Assembly: GCF_900166665.1 (NCBI RefSeq)
Contig: NZ_LT800494.1
Location: 3,032,422 to 3,096,421, forward strand
From: Cytobacillus gottheilii
GTDB lineage: Bacteria; Bacillota; Bacilli; Bacillales; Cytobacillaceae
DNA length: 64,000 bases
Direction: 5' to 3'
Positions 1-10,314 of the stretch are shown in pieces. Both the position numbers and the translations under genes were made by a program. Each line of letters begins with the position of its first letter. Position 1 is the stretch's first letter. The notes beneath the pieces were generated by a model. That model made no database searches and was not told the DNA's origin. It was given only the letters and a program-made list of their open reading frames with translations.

Positions 1-83
1 CCGAATACAAGTACATTCGGGTCATTGCGCAATTCTGTGCGCAGGGCATCAGTAATTGCTTGAATCATAGTCATTTGCGCCAT
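1..83 (-). CDS. pdhB: Pyruvate dehydrogenase E1 beta subunit, N-terminal fragment
   Basis: Only the first 27 or so codons lie in the window; the gene continues past the left edge. The reading from the ATG at 83 (MAQMTMIQAITDALRTEL) matches the start of the Bacillus E1 beta subunit, which pairs with PdhA to decarboxylate pyruvate and load the acetyl group on the E2 lipoyl domain. The ATG lies three bases after the pdhA stop, so the two subunits are co-transcribed and probably translationally coupled. The call rests on this short peptide and on its position behind pdhA. Confidence 0.9.
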   Translation of the reverse strand, partial: MAQMTMIQAITDALRTELRNDPNVLVF

Positions 84-86
84 GGC

Positions 87-1879
<1,793 letters not shown>

Positions 1880-2560
1880 TTATTCTTGATCATCTTCGCC
1901 TGTATCAACCTCAAGGCCTGCTGCCTGGTAAAAGGATAATTTTATATCGTTATAATTCGCAGTTTTCTCATTAAAGTCTTCATTTGTTTGAAGTACTTGT
2001 TCATATGATTCATTAATCATGGTAATTTGCTCTTCTAATTGGTCTAATGTTAAATCTTCTGTTTTAAAGAGTTCGTAAAGCTTTTTATCATTATTTAATG
2101 CTTCTGAATACTGAGCATACAGAGTGTCATGCAAATCGTATCTTTCCATCATCGTATCATATAATTGCTGCGCTTCGCTTTTCAGCTCTTCTTCTTCTAT
2201 TTCATCAATGATTTCAGGTATCTTTTGAAATTCCTCTTTTGAAGCATCAATGCTCTGCTTTTCAGCTTCCATATGCTCTTCACGCTGGGCGGCAGATGAC
2301 AGAGCTTCGTCAGACAGACTTTGAATTTCTTCAAACTCCTTCATACTTAAAGCAATAATTTGATCGTACAATTCCTGTTCCTGCTTTTCCAATTGAACAA
2401 GCGGGGTTTGCTGTTCTTCGAATTCTTTTTCGGCCTCGACCACATTTTCAAGTACAGTGTACATTTTTTCAGCTGGTGTCTCACGATTTAAACAGCCTGA
2501 TAAAAGCACCACGCTCATTAATAGGACACTAATCCAAATTCCTGATTTTAAATAGTTCAT
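1880..2560 (-). CDS. ykyA: YkyA-type lipoprotein with coiled-coil body
   Basis: A 226-residue lipoprotein. The N terminus has a signal peptide with lipobox LLSGC (Cys about residue 23), and the rest is very rich in Glu and Gln with heptad-like helices (residues 40-215). It ends in an acidic tail. It matches the Bacillus YkyA family in sequence style, length and place next to pdhA; B. subtilis has the same order ykrB-ykyA-pdhA. The function of the family is not established. The ATG is supported by GGGGGATT seven bases upstream. It has its own terminator hairpin downstream, so it is probably not part of the pdh operon. Confidence 0.85.
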   Translation of the reverse strand: MNYLKSGIWISVLLMSVVLLSGCLNRETPAEKMYTVLENVVEAEKEFEEQQTPLVQLEKQEQELYDQIIALSMKEFEEIQSLSDEALSSAAQREEHMEAEKQSIDASKEEFQKIPEIIDEIEEEELKSEAQQLYDTMMERYDLHDTLYAQYSEALNNDKKLYELFKTEDLTLDQLEEQITMINESYEQVLQTNEDFNEKTANYNDIKLSFYQAAGLEVDTGEDDQE

Positions 2561-2805
2561 TTTAATCCCCCTAACTCATTACTTACTATATCTACTGTTC
2601 GTTTGTTTGGCAAATACCTTGCAGCGATTTTTACAATATAGGTTGTCCTCATCAAAACCTATGCTGCACTCTTTTCATTTATTCCTTAGGCACCGGCCTA
2701 CACAATTAGAACCCATCATACATAGGCTATATTAATCGTCCGATAATAAATTAAAAACGAATGAAACAATGTGGACGATAATCTACTTTAGGGAGGTTAT
2801 CCTTC

Positions 2806-2946
2806 ATGTATGGATATGGCGGATACGGATATGGTTGCAATTACCCAGGTTATGTAGCTGGAGCAGGATATGGCAAAGGATTTGCATTAATTGTTGTATT
2901 GTTTATTCTTCTGATCATTGTTGGCTGCTCTTGCTGGAAATTCTAA
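2806..2946 (+). CDS. YjcZ-family tiny sporulation membrane peptide
   Basis: A 46-codon gene. The site GGGAGG lies nine bases before the ATG. The N-terminal half is Gly/Tyr rich ([16 protein letters not shown]) and the C-terminal half is one membrane segment, [19 protein letters not shown]. The motif [15 protein letters not shown] is the signature of the YjcZ family of tiny Bacillus proteins, several of which are made late in sporulation. This copy has a longer Gly/Tyr head and three Cys residues, more than the shortest family members. A sequence CATAGGCTA at 2721-2729 fits the sigma-K minus-10 pattern CATANNNTA, but I treat that as a weak hint. A hairpin follows the stop. Confidence 0.8.
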   Translation: MYGYGGYGYGCNYPGYVAGAGYGKGFALIVVLFILLIIVGCSCWKF

Positions 2947-2956
2947 ATCCTTTAAG

Positions 2957-2984
2957 GGAGATAGCACCTATTGGGGCTGTCTCC
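2957..2984 (+). terminator. Terminator of the YjcZ-like gene
   Basis: Arms GGAGATAGCACC and GGGGCTGTCTCC pair with a short loop and are followed by TATTTG. It sits 10 bases after the stop codon of the small gene and isolates it from the deformylase gene. Confidence 0.65.
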
Positions 2985-3090
2985 TATTTGTTCCACAAAA
3001 TTAGACGCCTAAACATGATCTTGAATATTAACATTTGCGGATTTGTTTGATAGACTATTTTCATACTTATGATCAACAGGAGTGATTTAC

Positions 3091-3645
3091 ATGATTACAA
3101 TGAATGATATCATTCGAGATGGACATCCCACACTAAGAAAGGTCGCAGAAGAAGTACAGCTTCCTCCTACTCAAGAAGATAAAGAAATTTTAACAAGCCT
3201 TATAGAATATGTTAAAAACAGTCAGAATCCTGAGATTTCTGCTCAATATGGATTACGTGGCGGTGTTGGTCTAGCGGCACCTCAGATTAATGTTTCTAAA
3301 CGAATGATTGCTGTACATACAACAGATCCCAACGGCGAATTATTCAGTTATGCTCTTTTCAATCCTAAAATTATCAGCCATTCTGTAGAGCGATCGTATA
3401 TTACTTCTGGTGAAGGCTGTTTGTCAGTTGACGAGAATATCCCCGGATTTGTACCACGATACGCACGTGTCACTATTAAAGGGTATGATGTTGACGGAAA
3501 TGAAGTGAAACTACGTTTAAAAGGACTTCCTGCTGTCGTGTTTCAGCATGAAATCGATCATCTTAATGGAATAATGTTTTACGACCATATCGATCAGACT
3601 GAACCGCTTAAACCAATTGAAAATGCCATTCCTATTGAAAGATAA
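3091..3645 (+). CDS. def: Peptide deformylase (YkrB/DefB type)
   Basis: Removes the formyl group from the N-terminal methionine of new proteins. The 184-residue protein has the three deformylase motifs: GVGLAAPQI (residues 58-66), EGCLSV with metal ligand Cys110, and HEIDH with ligands His153 and His157 and catalytic Glu154. The insertion between motifs makes it the longer Gram-positive type 2 enzyme, like B. subtilis YkrB, which has the same neighbours. AGGAGTGATTTAC directly before the ATG at 3091 picks this start over one nine bases upstream. Single gene, convergent with ykrA across a repeat copy. Confidence 0.96.
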   Translation: MITMNDIIRDGHPTLRKVAEEVQLPPTQEDKEILTSLIEYVKNSQNPEISAQYGLRGGVGLAAPQINVSKRMIAVHTTDPNGELFSYALFNPKIISHSVERSYITSGEGCLSVDENIPGFVPRYARVTIKGYDVDGNEVKLRLKGLPAVVFQHEIDHLNGIMFYDHIDQTEPLKPIENAIPIER

Positions 3646-3754
3646 AAATAGCAAGAACAAAAATGCTAAGCTCTGAGTGCAATCATTAAACCGGAAAATT
3701 AGGGTGTTTCACCTGCATTCTGTATTCACACTTTCCACCTGTGTGAGCCTTGTT

Positions 3755-3897
3755 TCTATAACCAGCTAGAGCTGGAGGTCCTCTGCTGATTTTCAAGAGG
3801 AAAAATCTTTTATAAACAAAAAAAAACGAATGATTAGAAAGGATATCTTTCTAATCATTCGGACGTATCACTATGTTGAAAAAAGTTCTAGCCTCTT
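3755..3897. repeat. Family-1 dispersed repeat, degenerate copy (G)
   Basis: A decayed copy of the window's main repeat. It keeps the end of the GC-rich core (GGAGGTCCTCTGCT), the AT linker, the conserved hairpin with arms AACGAATGATTAGAAAG and CTTTCTAATCATTCGG (3823-3861), and the terminal CTAGCCTC. The left half is not recognisable. It fills the 3'-3' junction between def and ykrA and ends only four bases from the ykrA stop codon. The hairpin is probably a terminator for both genes. Confidence 0.6.
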
Positions 3898-3901
3898 AAC
3901 A

Positions 3902-4672
3902 CTAAATCAGCTCCAGCTCCTTTAAGCCTTTCCAGATGCCATCCTGATCTACGTCTGCAGTTACGTGTTTGGCCACTTTTTTCAGCTGTGGAACAGCGTT
4001 GCCCATAGCAACCCCATTTCCTACCGTTTTAAGCATCTCGATATCATTTAATCCATCGCCAAAAGCGTAAACGTCTTCCATCTTAAACCCTAAACGCTCA
4101 ATCATTTTGGCAATTCCTTCTGCTTTAGATCCTCCTGCCGGCAATACATCAATAGACAAATCATGCCAGCGAATAAAATGAAACTCAGGAAAATCACTTA
4201 CATATCCAGTTTCCTCTTTGTCTTTGCAAAAAACATTTAATTGATATATCTCATTTTCCTTATAGAACATAAGATCCAAAGTAGGATGCGGAAATTTCAA
4301 ACTCCCCATGCTTTCCACAATATATGTATGGTGTTCAACATTCGATTTCATTGTTTTTTCATTTAAAAATACGAGCGGATGCCCCTGTTGATCAGCATTT
4401 ACCAATAATTCATCCATTTTATCCAAGTTTAAAGGGTTCTTATAAATAGGCTCATTTTCAAACACTACATACTGTCCATTAAAACTCACAAATGAATCAA
4501 TTTCTAATTCTTCTCTTAAAGATTCAAACATAAACGGCGCTCTGCCTGTTGCAATGGCAACAAAAACACCATTATTTTGAAGTTGCTTAATGGCCTCTTT
4601 CGTTTTGACAGGCAATTTTTTTTCATGATCCAATAGCGTACCGTCAATATCAAAAAATACAATTTTACTCAA
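3902..4672 (-). CDS. ykrA: HAD-superfamily Cof-type phosphatase YkrA
   Basis: Cytoplasmic sugar-phosphate-type phosphatase. The first residues hold HAD motif I, FFDIDGTLL (nucleophile Asp and acid Asp). The C-terminal part has the Lys region GGSKAEGI and motif GDGLNDIEML of the Cof class. The middle forms the C2-type cap. Length (256) and order match B. subtilis YkrA. The best start is the TTG at 4672, ten bases after GGGAG, which gives MSKIVFFDIDG; an earlier TTG at 4681 is only one base from that site. The substrate is unknown. Confidence 0.9.
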   Translation of the reverse strand: MSKIVFFDIDGTLLDHEKKLPVKTKEAIKQLQNNGVFVAIATGRAPFMFESLREELEIDSFVSFNGQYVVFENEPIYKNPLNLDKMDELLVNADQQGHPLVFLNEKTMKSNVEHHTYIVESMGSLKFPHPTLDLMFYKENEIYQLNVFCKDKEETGYVSDFPEFHFIRWHDLSIDVLPAGGSKAEGIAKMIERLGFKMEDVYAFGDGLNDIEMLKTVGNGVAMGNAVPQLKKVAKHVTADVDQDGIWKGLKELELI

Positions 4673-4968
4673 TTTTCTCAAACTCCCTCTCTTTTTACTT
4701 CAATATACTATTTGTAAAACGCTGATCCTTAACTCATATATTCTTGAAATCCATTTATCGCTTTCATAGCAGAATCACCACCATGATATAGTAACAGCAA
4801 GCTAAAGTATATGTACAAATCAAATATAAACCATATTTTGAAAGGCCATTTGGATGGTCTGCATTATACCATTGTATTCATATTTTATAACTTCAGACAG
4901 CGTGAAAAAACCTTTCACATAAACACTACCTTCATAAACATTCTGTGTCAATTGACGATTCTTCACAT

Positions 4969-5190
4969 GGCGCTTTTTTGAGATCTTATTGCTACTATCA
5001 TCCCATTTTAAGCGGGCATTCTGTACAATGACTGCTGATTGTAACAAAAGAGTACGAGACCACTCCTGTTCCGAGTGGAGGGACTTAGAACCCGCAGGAC
5101 CATGCTGCTTCCCCACCCAAAAATAAATACCATAAAGGTGATTAACTGAATTTCTAAGTAGAAGCAACAAAGTTTGCGAAAAACAGCCTT
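4969..5190 (-). repeat. Family-2 dispersed repeat, copy J (reverse orientation)
   Basis: Read on the minus strand it starts AAGGCTGTTTTTCGCAAAC, has a GC-rich middle with GGAACAGGAGTGGTCTCGTAC and TTTTGTTACAATCAGCAGTCAT, then GAATGCCCGCTTAAAATGGGATGATAG, and closes in AAAAAAGCGCC. The same landmarks in the same order occur at 20044-20225 and 35968-36155. This copy is the most diverged of the three. Confidence 0.6.
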
Positions 5191-5334
5191 TCTTATTCAT
5201 AAAATAAGACCTTTACAATCATAATATGAATATAAACCAAATTTCCGGAAAACAGTACGTGCTGTAATACGAGCGAATCAAAGAAGCAAGTGCAAGATGG
5301 ATAACATATTTTTCTAAAACAATGCCATGTTTGC

Positions 5335-5362
5335 TTTACAAAGGACAAGGATCGTTTAAAAT
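5335..5362 (+). promoter_or_regulatory. Sigma-A promoter of the 23-residue peptide gene
   Basis: TTTACA, a 16-base spacer and TAAAAT. Transcription would start near 5367, leaving a leader of about 18 bases that contains the ribosome binding site. Confidence 0.55.
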
Positions 5363-5384
5363 AGAGATAAGGAGTTGATCCACA

Positions 5385-5456
5385 ATGTTGAAAAGGCTGA
5401 GAAAAAAGCTATTGAAACAGTGGAGAGATATGCTTCGTAAAAAGACAATCGCTTAA
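5385..5456 (+). CDS. Small basic amphipathic peptide, 23 residues
   Basis: A free-standing small gene that I do not recognise. A promoter-like pair lies upstream, AAGGAG sits nine bases before the ATG, the frame is 23 codons (begins MLKRLRKKLLKQ) and a hairpin with a nine-base stem follows the stop. The peptide has ten Lys/Arg and one Asp. Its hydrophobic residues (Leu2, Leu5, Leu9, Trp13, Met16, Leu17) would fall on one face of a helix. A membrane-active or RNA-binding role would fit, but this is inference. The promoter-RBS-ORF-hairpin order is the evidence that it is real. Confidence 0.6.
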   Translation: MLKRLRKKLLKQWRDMLRKKTIA

Positions 5457-5460
5457 ATTT

Positions 5461-5486
5461 GAGCCCTTCAAACTTGCGAAGGGCTC
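5461..5486 (+). terminator. Hairpin after the small peptide gene
   Basis: Perfect nine-base stem GAGCCCTTC / GAAGGGCTC with an eight-base loop, four bases after the stop codon. The following T-run (CTTCGTTATT) is weak, so termination may be partial or the hairpin may protect the 3' end. Confidence 0.55.
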
Positions 5487-5520
5487 CTTCGTTATTGTAA
5501 ATTGGATATCAGTACGTTTT

Positions 5521-5549
5521 TTTACATACTTTTAATTATATGCCATAAT
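5521..5549 (+). promoter_or_regulatory. Probable sigma-A promoter of rpoY-rnjA
   Basis: TTTACA, 17 bases, CATAAT. The leader of about 165 bases to rpoY contains a hairpin with arms TGAAGAAG and CTTCTTCA (5615-5638). A second AT-rich TATAAT-like site lies at 5557-5562, so the exact start is uncertain. Confidence 0.45.
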
Positions 5550-5722
5550 AAACCTATATAATGGGTAATGAAGTATTTAATAGATGATTTTTGCCGTATG
5601 GAACCCCTTATTCTGAAGAAGTTTAACTGGCTTCTTCAAAAAAAGCTGTATTTCAATTTGACGCTAAGAAAGTTACCTTTCTTATCATATAAAAAAGAAC
5701 ATCGGATGAAGGAGAGAATGTT

Positions 5723-5935
5723 ATGGTTTACAAAGTTTATTTTCAAGAAGTAGCGAAAGAAGTGCCTGTTCGCGAGAAAACAAAAACGATTTTTGTTGAA
5801 GGGGAATCAGAACGAGACGTCCGTTCTAAGTTGAAGAAACGCCCTTATAATATCGAGTTTGTTGCTGCTGTGGAAGGCTCTTATCTCGATTATGAAAAAC
5901 AAAACGAAGACTTTAAAGTATTGGAGATTGAATAA
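5723..5935 (+). CDS. rpoY: RNA polymerase epsilon subunit
   Basis: Small accessory subunit of Gram-positive RNA polymerase (YkzG, epsilon). The 70-residue protein starts [20 protein letters not shown] and has the family pattern ...[20 protein letters not shown]... and a C-terminal FKVLEIE. The ATG is preceded by GAAGGAGAG. It ends three bases before rnjA, the usual pairing in Bacillus, and the pair should be translated from one message. Confidence 0.95.
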   Translation: MVYKVYFQEVAKEVPVREKTKTIFVEGESERDVRSKLKKRPYNIEFVAAVEGSYLDYEKQNEDFKVLEIE

Positions 5936-5938
5936 TAT

Positions 5939-7606
5939 ATGAAATTTGTTAAAAATGATCAGACAGCAGTTTTTGCTCTCGGCGGTTTAGGCGAAATCGG
6001 CAAAAACACATATGCTGTCCAATTCCAAGATGAAATTATATTAATTGATGCTGGAATAAAATTCCCAGAAGATGAGCTTCTTGGTATTGATTACGTTATT
6101 CCTGATTACACGTATTTAGTGAAAAATGAAGATAAAATTAAAGGTCTTTTTATTACACATGGTCACGAGGATCATATCGGCGGCGTTCCGTATTTATTAA
6201 GACAATTGAATATTCCAATCTACGGGGGCAAACTTGCGTTAGGTTTAATTCGCAATAAGCTTGAGGAACATGGCCTGCTGCGCCAAGCTAAACTTTATGA
6301 AATTAAAGAAGACGATATTATTAAATTTAGAAAAACGTCTGTAACTTTCTTTAGAACAACTCACAGTATTCCTGACTCATATGGAATTGTTGTTAAGACT
6401 CCTCCAGGACAAATCGTTCATACTGGCGATTTTAAATTTGATTTTACGCCAGTGGGTGAACCAGCGAACTTAACAAAAATGGCTGAAATCGGCAAAGAAG
6501 GCGTATTATGCTTATTATCTGACAGTACAAACAGTGAAATTCCAGAATTCACAATGTCAGAGCGCCGTGTCGGGGAAAGCATTCATGATATTTTCAGAAA
6601 AGTTGAAGGAAGAGTTATTTTTGCTACCTTCGCTTCAAACATTCACCGTCTGCAGCAAGTGACCGAAGCAGCAGTTGCAAACGGCAGAAAGATCGCTGTT
6701 TTCGGGCGCAGTATGGAAGCAGCCATCAATATTGGACAAGATCTCGGTTATATTACTGCACCTAAAGATACTTTCATTGATGCTCAGCAAATTAACCGCT
6801 TGCCAGCAAACCAAGTGACCATTCTTTGTACAGGAAGCCAGGGAGAACCAATGGCTGCTCTTTCAAGAATAGCAAATGGTACTCACCGTCAAATTCAAAT
6901 CAATCCAGGCGACACAGTGGTCTTCTCTTCTTCACCAATCCCTGGTAACACGATTAGTGTCAGCAGAACTATTGACCGACTGTCCCGTGCAGGTGCAGAA
7001 GTTATTTATGGCAAACTTAGCGATATTCACACTTCCGGTCATGGTGGACAAGAAGAACAAAAACTTATGCTTCGCCTAATTAAACCAAAATTCTTTATGC
7101 CGATTCACGGTGAGTATAGAATGCAAAAAATGCATGCTAAACTAGCTGTTGATTGTGGTGTAGAAGAAGAGAATTGCTTTATCATGGATAATGGTGAAGT
7201 ATTAGCGTTAAGTGATGATACAGCTCAAGTAGCTGGTAAAGTGCCATCTGGTTCTGTTTATATCGATGGAAGCGGAATTGGAGATATCGGCAATATTGTA
7301 CTGCGAGACCGCCGTATCCTTTCTGAAGAAGGACTGGTTGTAGTGGTTGTCAGCATTAATATGAAAGACTTTAAAATCGCTTCTGGCCCTGACCTGATTT
7401 CCAGAGGATTTGTTTATATGAGAGAATCCGGAGATCTAATCAATGATGCTCAAAGCTTAATCTCAAAGCATCTTAACAAGGTAATGGAACGGAAAACGAC
7501 GCAATGGTCTGAGATTAAAAATGAAATCACAGATACATTAGCACCATTCTTATACGAAAAAACAAAACGACGTCCAATGATCCTTCCGATTATCATGGAA
7601 GTTTAA
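5939..7606 (+). CDS. rnjA: Ribonuclease J1
   Basis: Dual 5'-exo/endoribonuclease of the metallo-beta-lactamase/beta-CASP group, central to mRNA turnover and 16S rRNA maturation. The 555-residue protein has the zinc motif HGHEDH (residues 74-79), the ligand-containing HTGDF around residue 165, the beta-CASP motifs (SDSTN, ATFASN) and [10 protein letters not shown]. The C-terminal part holds the dimerisation domain. Length matches B. subtilis RNase J1 (555). The start ATG follows the rpoY stop; the site GGAG lies inside the rpoY end. A strong terminator follows. Confidence 0.98.
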   Translation: MKFVKNDQTAVFALGGLGEIGKNTYAVQFQDEIILIDAGIKFPEDELLGIDYVIPDYTYLVKNEDKIKGLFITHGHEDHIGGVPYLLRQLNIPIYGGKLALGLIRNKLEEHGLLRQAKLYEIKEDDIIKFRKTSVTFFRTTHSIPDSYGIVVKTPPGQIVHTGDFKFDFTPVGEPANLTKMAEIGKEGVLCLLSDSTNSEIPEFTMSERRVGESIHDIFRKVEGRVIFATFASNIHRLQQVTEAAVANGRKIAVFGRSMEAAINIGQDLGYITAPKDTFIDAQQINRLPANQVTILCTGSQGEPMAALSRIANGTHRQIQINPGDTVVFSSSPIPGNTISVSRTIDRLSRAGAEVIYGKLSDIHTSGHGGQEEQKLMLRLIKPKFFMPIHGEYRMQKMHAKLAVDCGVEEENCFIMDNGEVLALSDDTAQVAGKVPSGSVYIDGSGIGDIGNIVLRDRRILSEEGLVVVVVSINMKDFKIASGPDLISRGFVYMRESGDLINDAQSLISKHLNKVMERKTTQWSEIKNEITDTLAPFLYEKTKRRPMILPIIMEV

Positions 7607-7610
7607 AAGA

Positions 7611-7648
7611 AAAAGGCAGAAATCACACAATAGTGATTTCTGCCTTTT
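7611..7648 (+). terminator. Bidirectional terminator between rnjA and ktrC
   Basis: Arms AAAAGGCAGAAATCAC and GTGATTTCTGCCTTTT, 16 bp perfect, six-base loop. A-tract and T-tract on either side let it stop both convergent genes. Confidence 0.9.
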
Positions 7649-7656
7649 GTTTTGGC

Positions 7657-8316
7657 TTAGCCGAGAAGCTTCTTTTCAAAACGGTTGATATCTATATCTG
7701 CTCCAATGACAATCATGATGTCATTATACTGAATTTTTTCATTCGCCTGCGGTGAGACAATGATTTCTTCTCTTCTTTTAATGGCTACAATATTGATGCC
7801 GTATTTCGCGCGGATATCTAAATCAATAATGGTATGGCCGCTAATTCGCTCATTTGCAACGATCTCAACAATACTGTGCTCGTCTGAAAGCTCTAAATAA
7901 TCGAGGACATTATTGGATACAAGCTTATGCGCAATTCTTCGTCCCATATCTCTTTCTGGATGTATGATAAAGTCTGCGCCAATTTTGCTAAGAACCTTTT
8001 CATGATAATCATTTTGCGCTTTCACTGTTATTTTCTTAACGCCAGCCTCTTTCAGGATTAATGTGGTTAAAATACTAGCCTGAATATTATCACCAATCGC
8101 AACAATTACGTGATCAAAATTACGGATTCCAAGGCTCTTAATGACCGTTTCATCTGTTGTATCACCGACAACTGCATGTGAAGCAATCATTGAGAACTCA
8201 TTGACGCGATCCTCGTCCATATCAATTGCCATAACCTCCATGCCTTCCTCTGCCAGCGCTTTGCAAATGCTGCTGCCAAAACGACCAAGACCAATAACAG
8301 CAAACTCTTTCTTCAT
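7657..8316 (-). CDS. ktrC: Ktr potassium uptake regulatory subunit KtrC
   Basis: Cytoplasmic RCK subunit that gates a Ktr potassium channel in response to ATP/ADP and, in Bacillus, cyclic di-AMP. Residues 1-130 form a Rossmann TrkA-N domain with GLGRFG (9-14) and an acidic residue at the end of the second strand (DMDED). Residues 135-219 form a TrkA-C domain. GGAGGATTT precedes the ATG. KtrA is the close paralogue, but the place next to rnjA matches B. subtilis ktrC (ykqB). No membrane subunit gene is nearby, as in B. subtilis, where ktrD is elsewhere. Confidence 0.88.
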   Translation of the reverse strand: MKKEFAVIGLGRFGSSICKALAEEGMEVMAIDMDEDRVNEFSMIASHAVVGDTTDETVIKSLGIRNFDHVIVAIGDNIQASILTTLILKEAGVKKITVKAQNDYHEKVLSKIGADFIIHPERDMGRRIAHKLVSNNVLDYLELSDEHSIVEIVANERISGHTIIDLDIRAKYGINIVAIKRREEIIVSPQANEKIQYNDIMIVIGADIDINRFEKKLLG

Positions 8317-8440
8317 TGAAATCCTCCACCTATTTACAGATTTATATCATACCAATCATTCTAGCACACCCAAACCATCAGGAAAATAGTGTACTTCATT
8401 GAATATAATGTTTACTAAACGGAAAGTTTCCATTAGGCAA

Positions 8441-8484
8441 AGAAAAAGCTAAGGAGCCCATGTAAGCTTTCCTTAGCTTTTTCT
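8441..8484 (-). terminator. Terminator of the ABC exporter operon
   Basis: Arms AGAAAAAGCTAAGGA and TCCTTAGCTTTTTCT, followed on the minus strand by further T residues. It lies directly after the second exporter gene. Confidence 0.85.
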
Positions 8485-8485
8485 A

Positions 8486-10303
8486 TTATCCAGCATCAAG
8501 CATATTAAACTGCGCTTTAACTAGTTGATGATAATGACCCTCTTGTTCCATTAATTCATCATGTGACCCTTCTTCAAGTATTTCACCATGATCCAGGACA
8601 AAGATTTTATCAGCATCTCTTATGGTCGACAATCTGTGAGCAATGATAATCGCTGTACGGCCCTCCAGCAGCGTTTTAAGAGCTGTCTGTATCCGCACTT
8701 CTGTTTCAGTATCAATGCTAGCCGTTGCTTCATCTAAGATTAATATACGAGGATCAGCCAACAAGGCTCTTGCAAAGGATAGCAGCTGACGCTCACCTAC
8801 TGATAGAATATTTCCTCTCTCTTCAACTTCTGTTTCATATCCATTCGGGAGACGCTGAATAAAATCATGCGCTCCAACCGCTTTTGCGGCCTGCAGCACC
8901 TGCTCCTCTGACGCATCTGGTTTTCCAAAACGAATATTATCTCCGATTGTCCCAGAAAAAATAAAGGTATCCTGCAGCACAATGCTAATTTGGCTGCGCA
9001 GGTTGGCTAAGGAAACATCCCTCAAATTCACTCCATCAATCTTAACTGCTCCTCCAGTTGGATCGTAAAACCTGCTGATTAAGTTCGCAACCGTTGTTTT
9101 ACCGGACCCAGTATGCCCTACTAATGCAACGGTTTCTCCCGCTTTCATTTCTAGATTAATGCCTTTAAGGGCTTTCCTCTTCTCATTGTATGAAAAAAAA
9201 GTGTTTTCAAATTCAATGTGCCCCTTCATTTCTTTAAACGAAATGGCATCGGTTCTCTCTGAAACAATTGGTTTTTCATCTAAGAACTCAAAGATTCTTT
9301 CAGAAGAAGCCATCCCCATTAATAATTGATTGTATACCATTCCAAGCCTGCCAATCGGCTCCCAGAACATCCCTAAGTAAAAGGCAAATGAGACAAACTC
9401 ACCAATAGACAGGGACTGGCTTTGTATTAAAGATGCACCAAACCAGATCAGCACCGCAGTACCGATCGCGTTTGTCAGCTCGACAAGCGGGCGAAACATC
9501 GCATTCTTTTTTGAAGCTGTCTTCCAGCTTAAAAAGTTTTCGGTATTGACTCCATCAAAAAAAACCATATTTTCCTTTTCCTGCGTAAAGGATTGTGTCA
9601 CACGAATGCCCTGAATGCTCTCATTTAAATGAGAATTTAGTTTCGATTGCTTTAATCGCACCGTCTGCCATGATCTTCGTATTTTTCTGCGCAGTGAAGT
9701 AGAAATAAAAAACATGATCGGCAGGATTACCATAACTGCTAATGTCAGTTCTGGACTCAGCGTAAACAGAATAACAAAGATCCCGGCTAATAAAACCATA
9801 TCCATCAGGAGATTGATAATTCCATTTGTAAATAATTCTTGTAGTGAATTAATATCATTGAGAATTCTGACTAAGATCGATCCTGCTGAACGCTGATCAA
9901 AAAAACGATGCGACAATGTTTGCACATGTGTAAATAAATGCTTCCGCAAATCATAAATCACATTCTGACCTAACGTATTCATCCATTTAATACGATAATA
10001 GTTGGCACCATATGATAAAAGATATAAGGCAAAAATGACGCTGACAAGCGTTGTTAAAAGGGCTGCATCCTTTTCAACAAGCGCCTGGTCAAGTGTATAA
10101 ACCCCAATTAATATTGGTATGGCCAATCGGACAGCTGTATTAATCATCACCATTAAAATAGATAATGGCAGCAATTTTTTGCGATATGGCTTCAAATAAC
10201 TGAATAGCCGCAGCATCTGTTTCCAATTAAACGGCTTTTCTATCACATCCTCTGATGAATATTGAAACCGTGTTAGAATCGCCTCTTTTTTTTGCTTACT
10301 CAT
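8486..10303 (-). CDS. yknV: ABC exporter half-transporter with degenerate signature (YknV-like)
   Basis: A 605-residue membrane-ATPase fusion: six transmembrane segments in residues 1-330, nucleotide-binding domain after about 360. Walker A is GHTGSGKTT and Walker B ends LDEA with the catalytic Glu. The signature is LSVGERQ instead of LSGGQ. It pairs with the upstream gene, which has the complementary defect, so the two should form a heterodimer with one good and one degenerate ATP site. Length and place fit B. subtilis YknV (604). AGGAGGTG precedes the ATG; eleven bases separate the genes. The substrate is unknown. Confidence 0.8.
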   Translation of the reverse strand: MSKQKKEAILTRFQYSSEDVIEKPFNWKQMLRLFSYLKPYRKKLLPLSILMVMINTAVRLAIPILIGVYTLDQALVEKDAALLTTLVSVIFALYLLSYGANYYRIKWMNTLGQNVIYDLRKHLFTHVQTLSHRFFDQRSAGSILVRILNDINSLQELFTNGIINLLMDMVLLAGIFVILFTLSPELTLAVMVILPIMFFISTSLRRKIRRSWQTVRLKQSKLNSHLNESIQGIRVTQSFTQEKENMVFFDGVNTENFLSWKTASKKNAMFRPLVELTNAIGTAVLIWFGASLIQSQSLSIGEFVSFAFYLGMFWEPIGRLGMVYNQLLMGMASSERIFEFLDEKPIVSERTDAISFKEMKGHIEFENTFFSYNEKRKALKGINLEMKAGETVALVGHTGSGKTTVANLISRFYDPTGGAVKIDGVNLRDVSLANLRSQISIVLQDTFIFSGTIGDNIRFGKPDASEEQVLQAAKAVGAHDFIQRLPNGYETEVEERGNILSVGERQLLSFARALLADPRILILDEATASIDTETEVRIQTALKTLLEGRTAIIIAHRLSTIRDADKIFVLDHGEILEEGSHDELMEQEGHYHQLVKAQFNMLDAG

Positions 10304-10314
10304 CCTTACACCTC

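Larger units (their letters stand above)
4673..5384. other. Intergenic region with a family-2 repeat
   Basis: About 700 bases between ykrA and the small peptide gene. The first 290 are AT rich with nothing I recognise. 4969-5190 is a family-2 repeat. A 126-codon open frame (4820-5200, minus) runs through the repeat, lacks a ribosome binding site and is not believed to be a gene. The promoter of the small peptide gene lies at the right end. Confidence 0.5.

Noticed and set aside
4820..5200. 126-codon minus-strand open frame between ykrA and rpoY
   Set aside because: It runs through a family-2 repeat, has no ribosome binding site and no protein-like composition.
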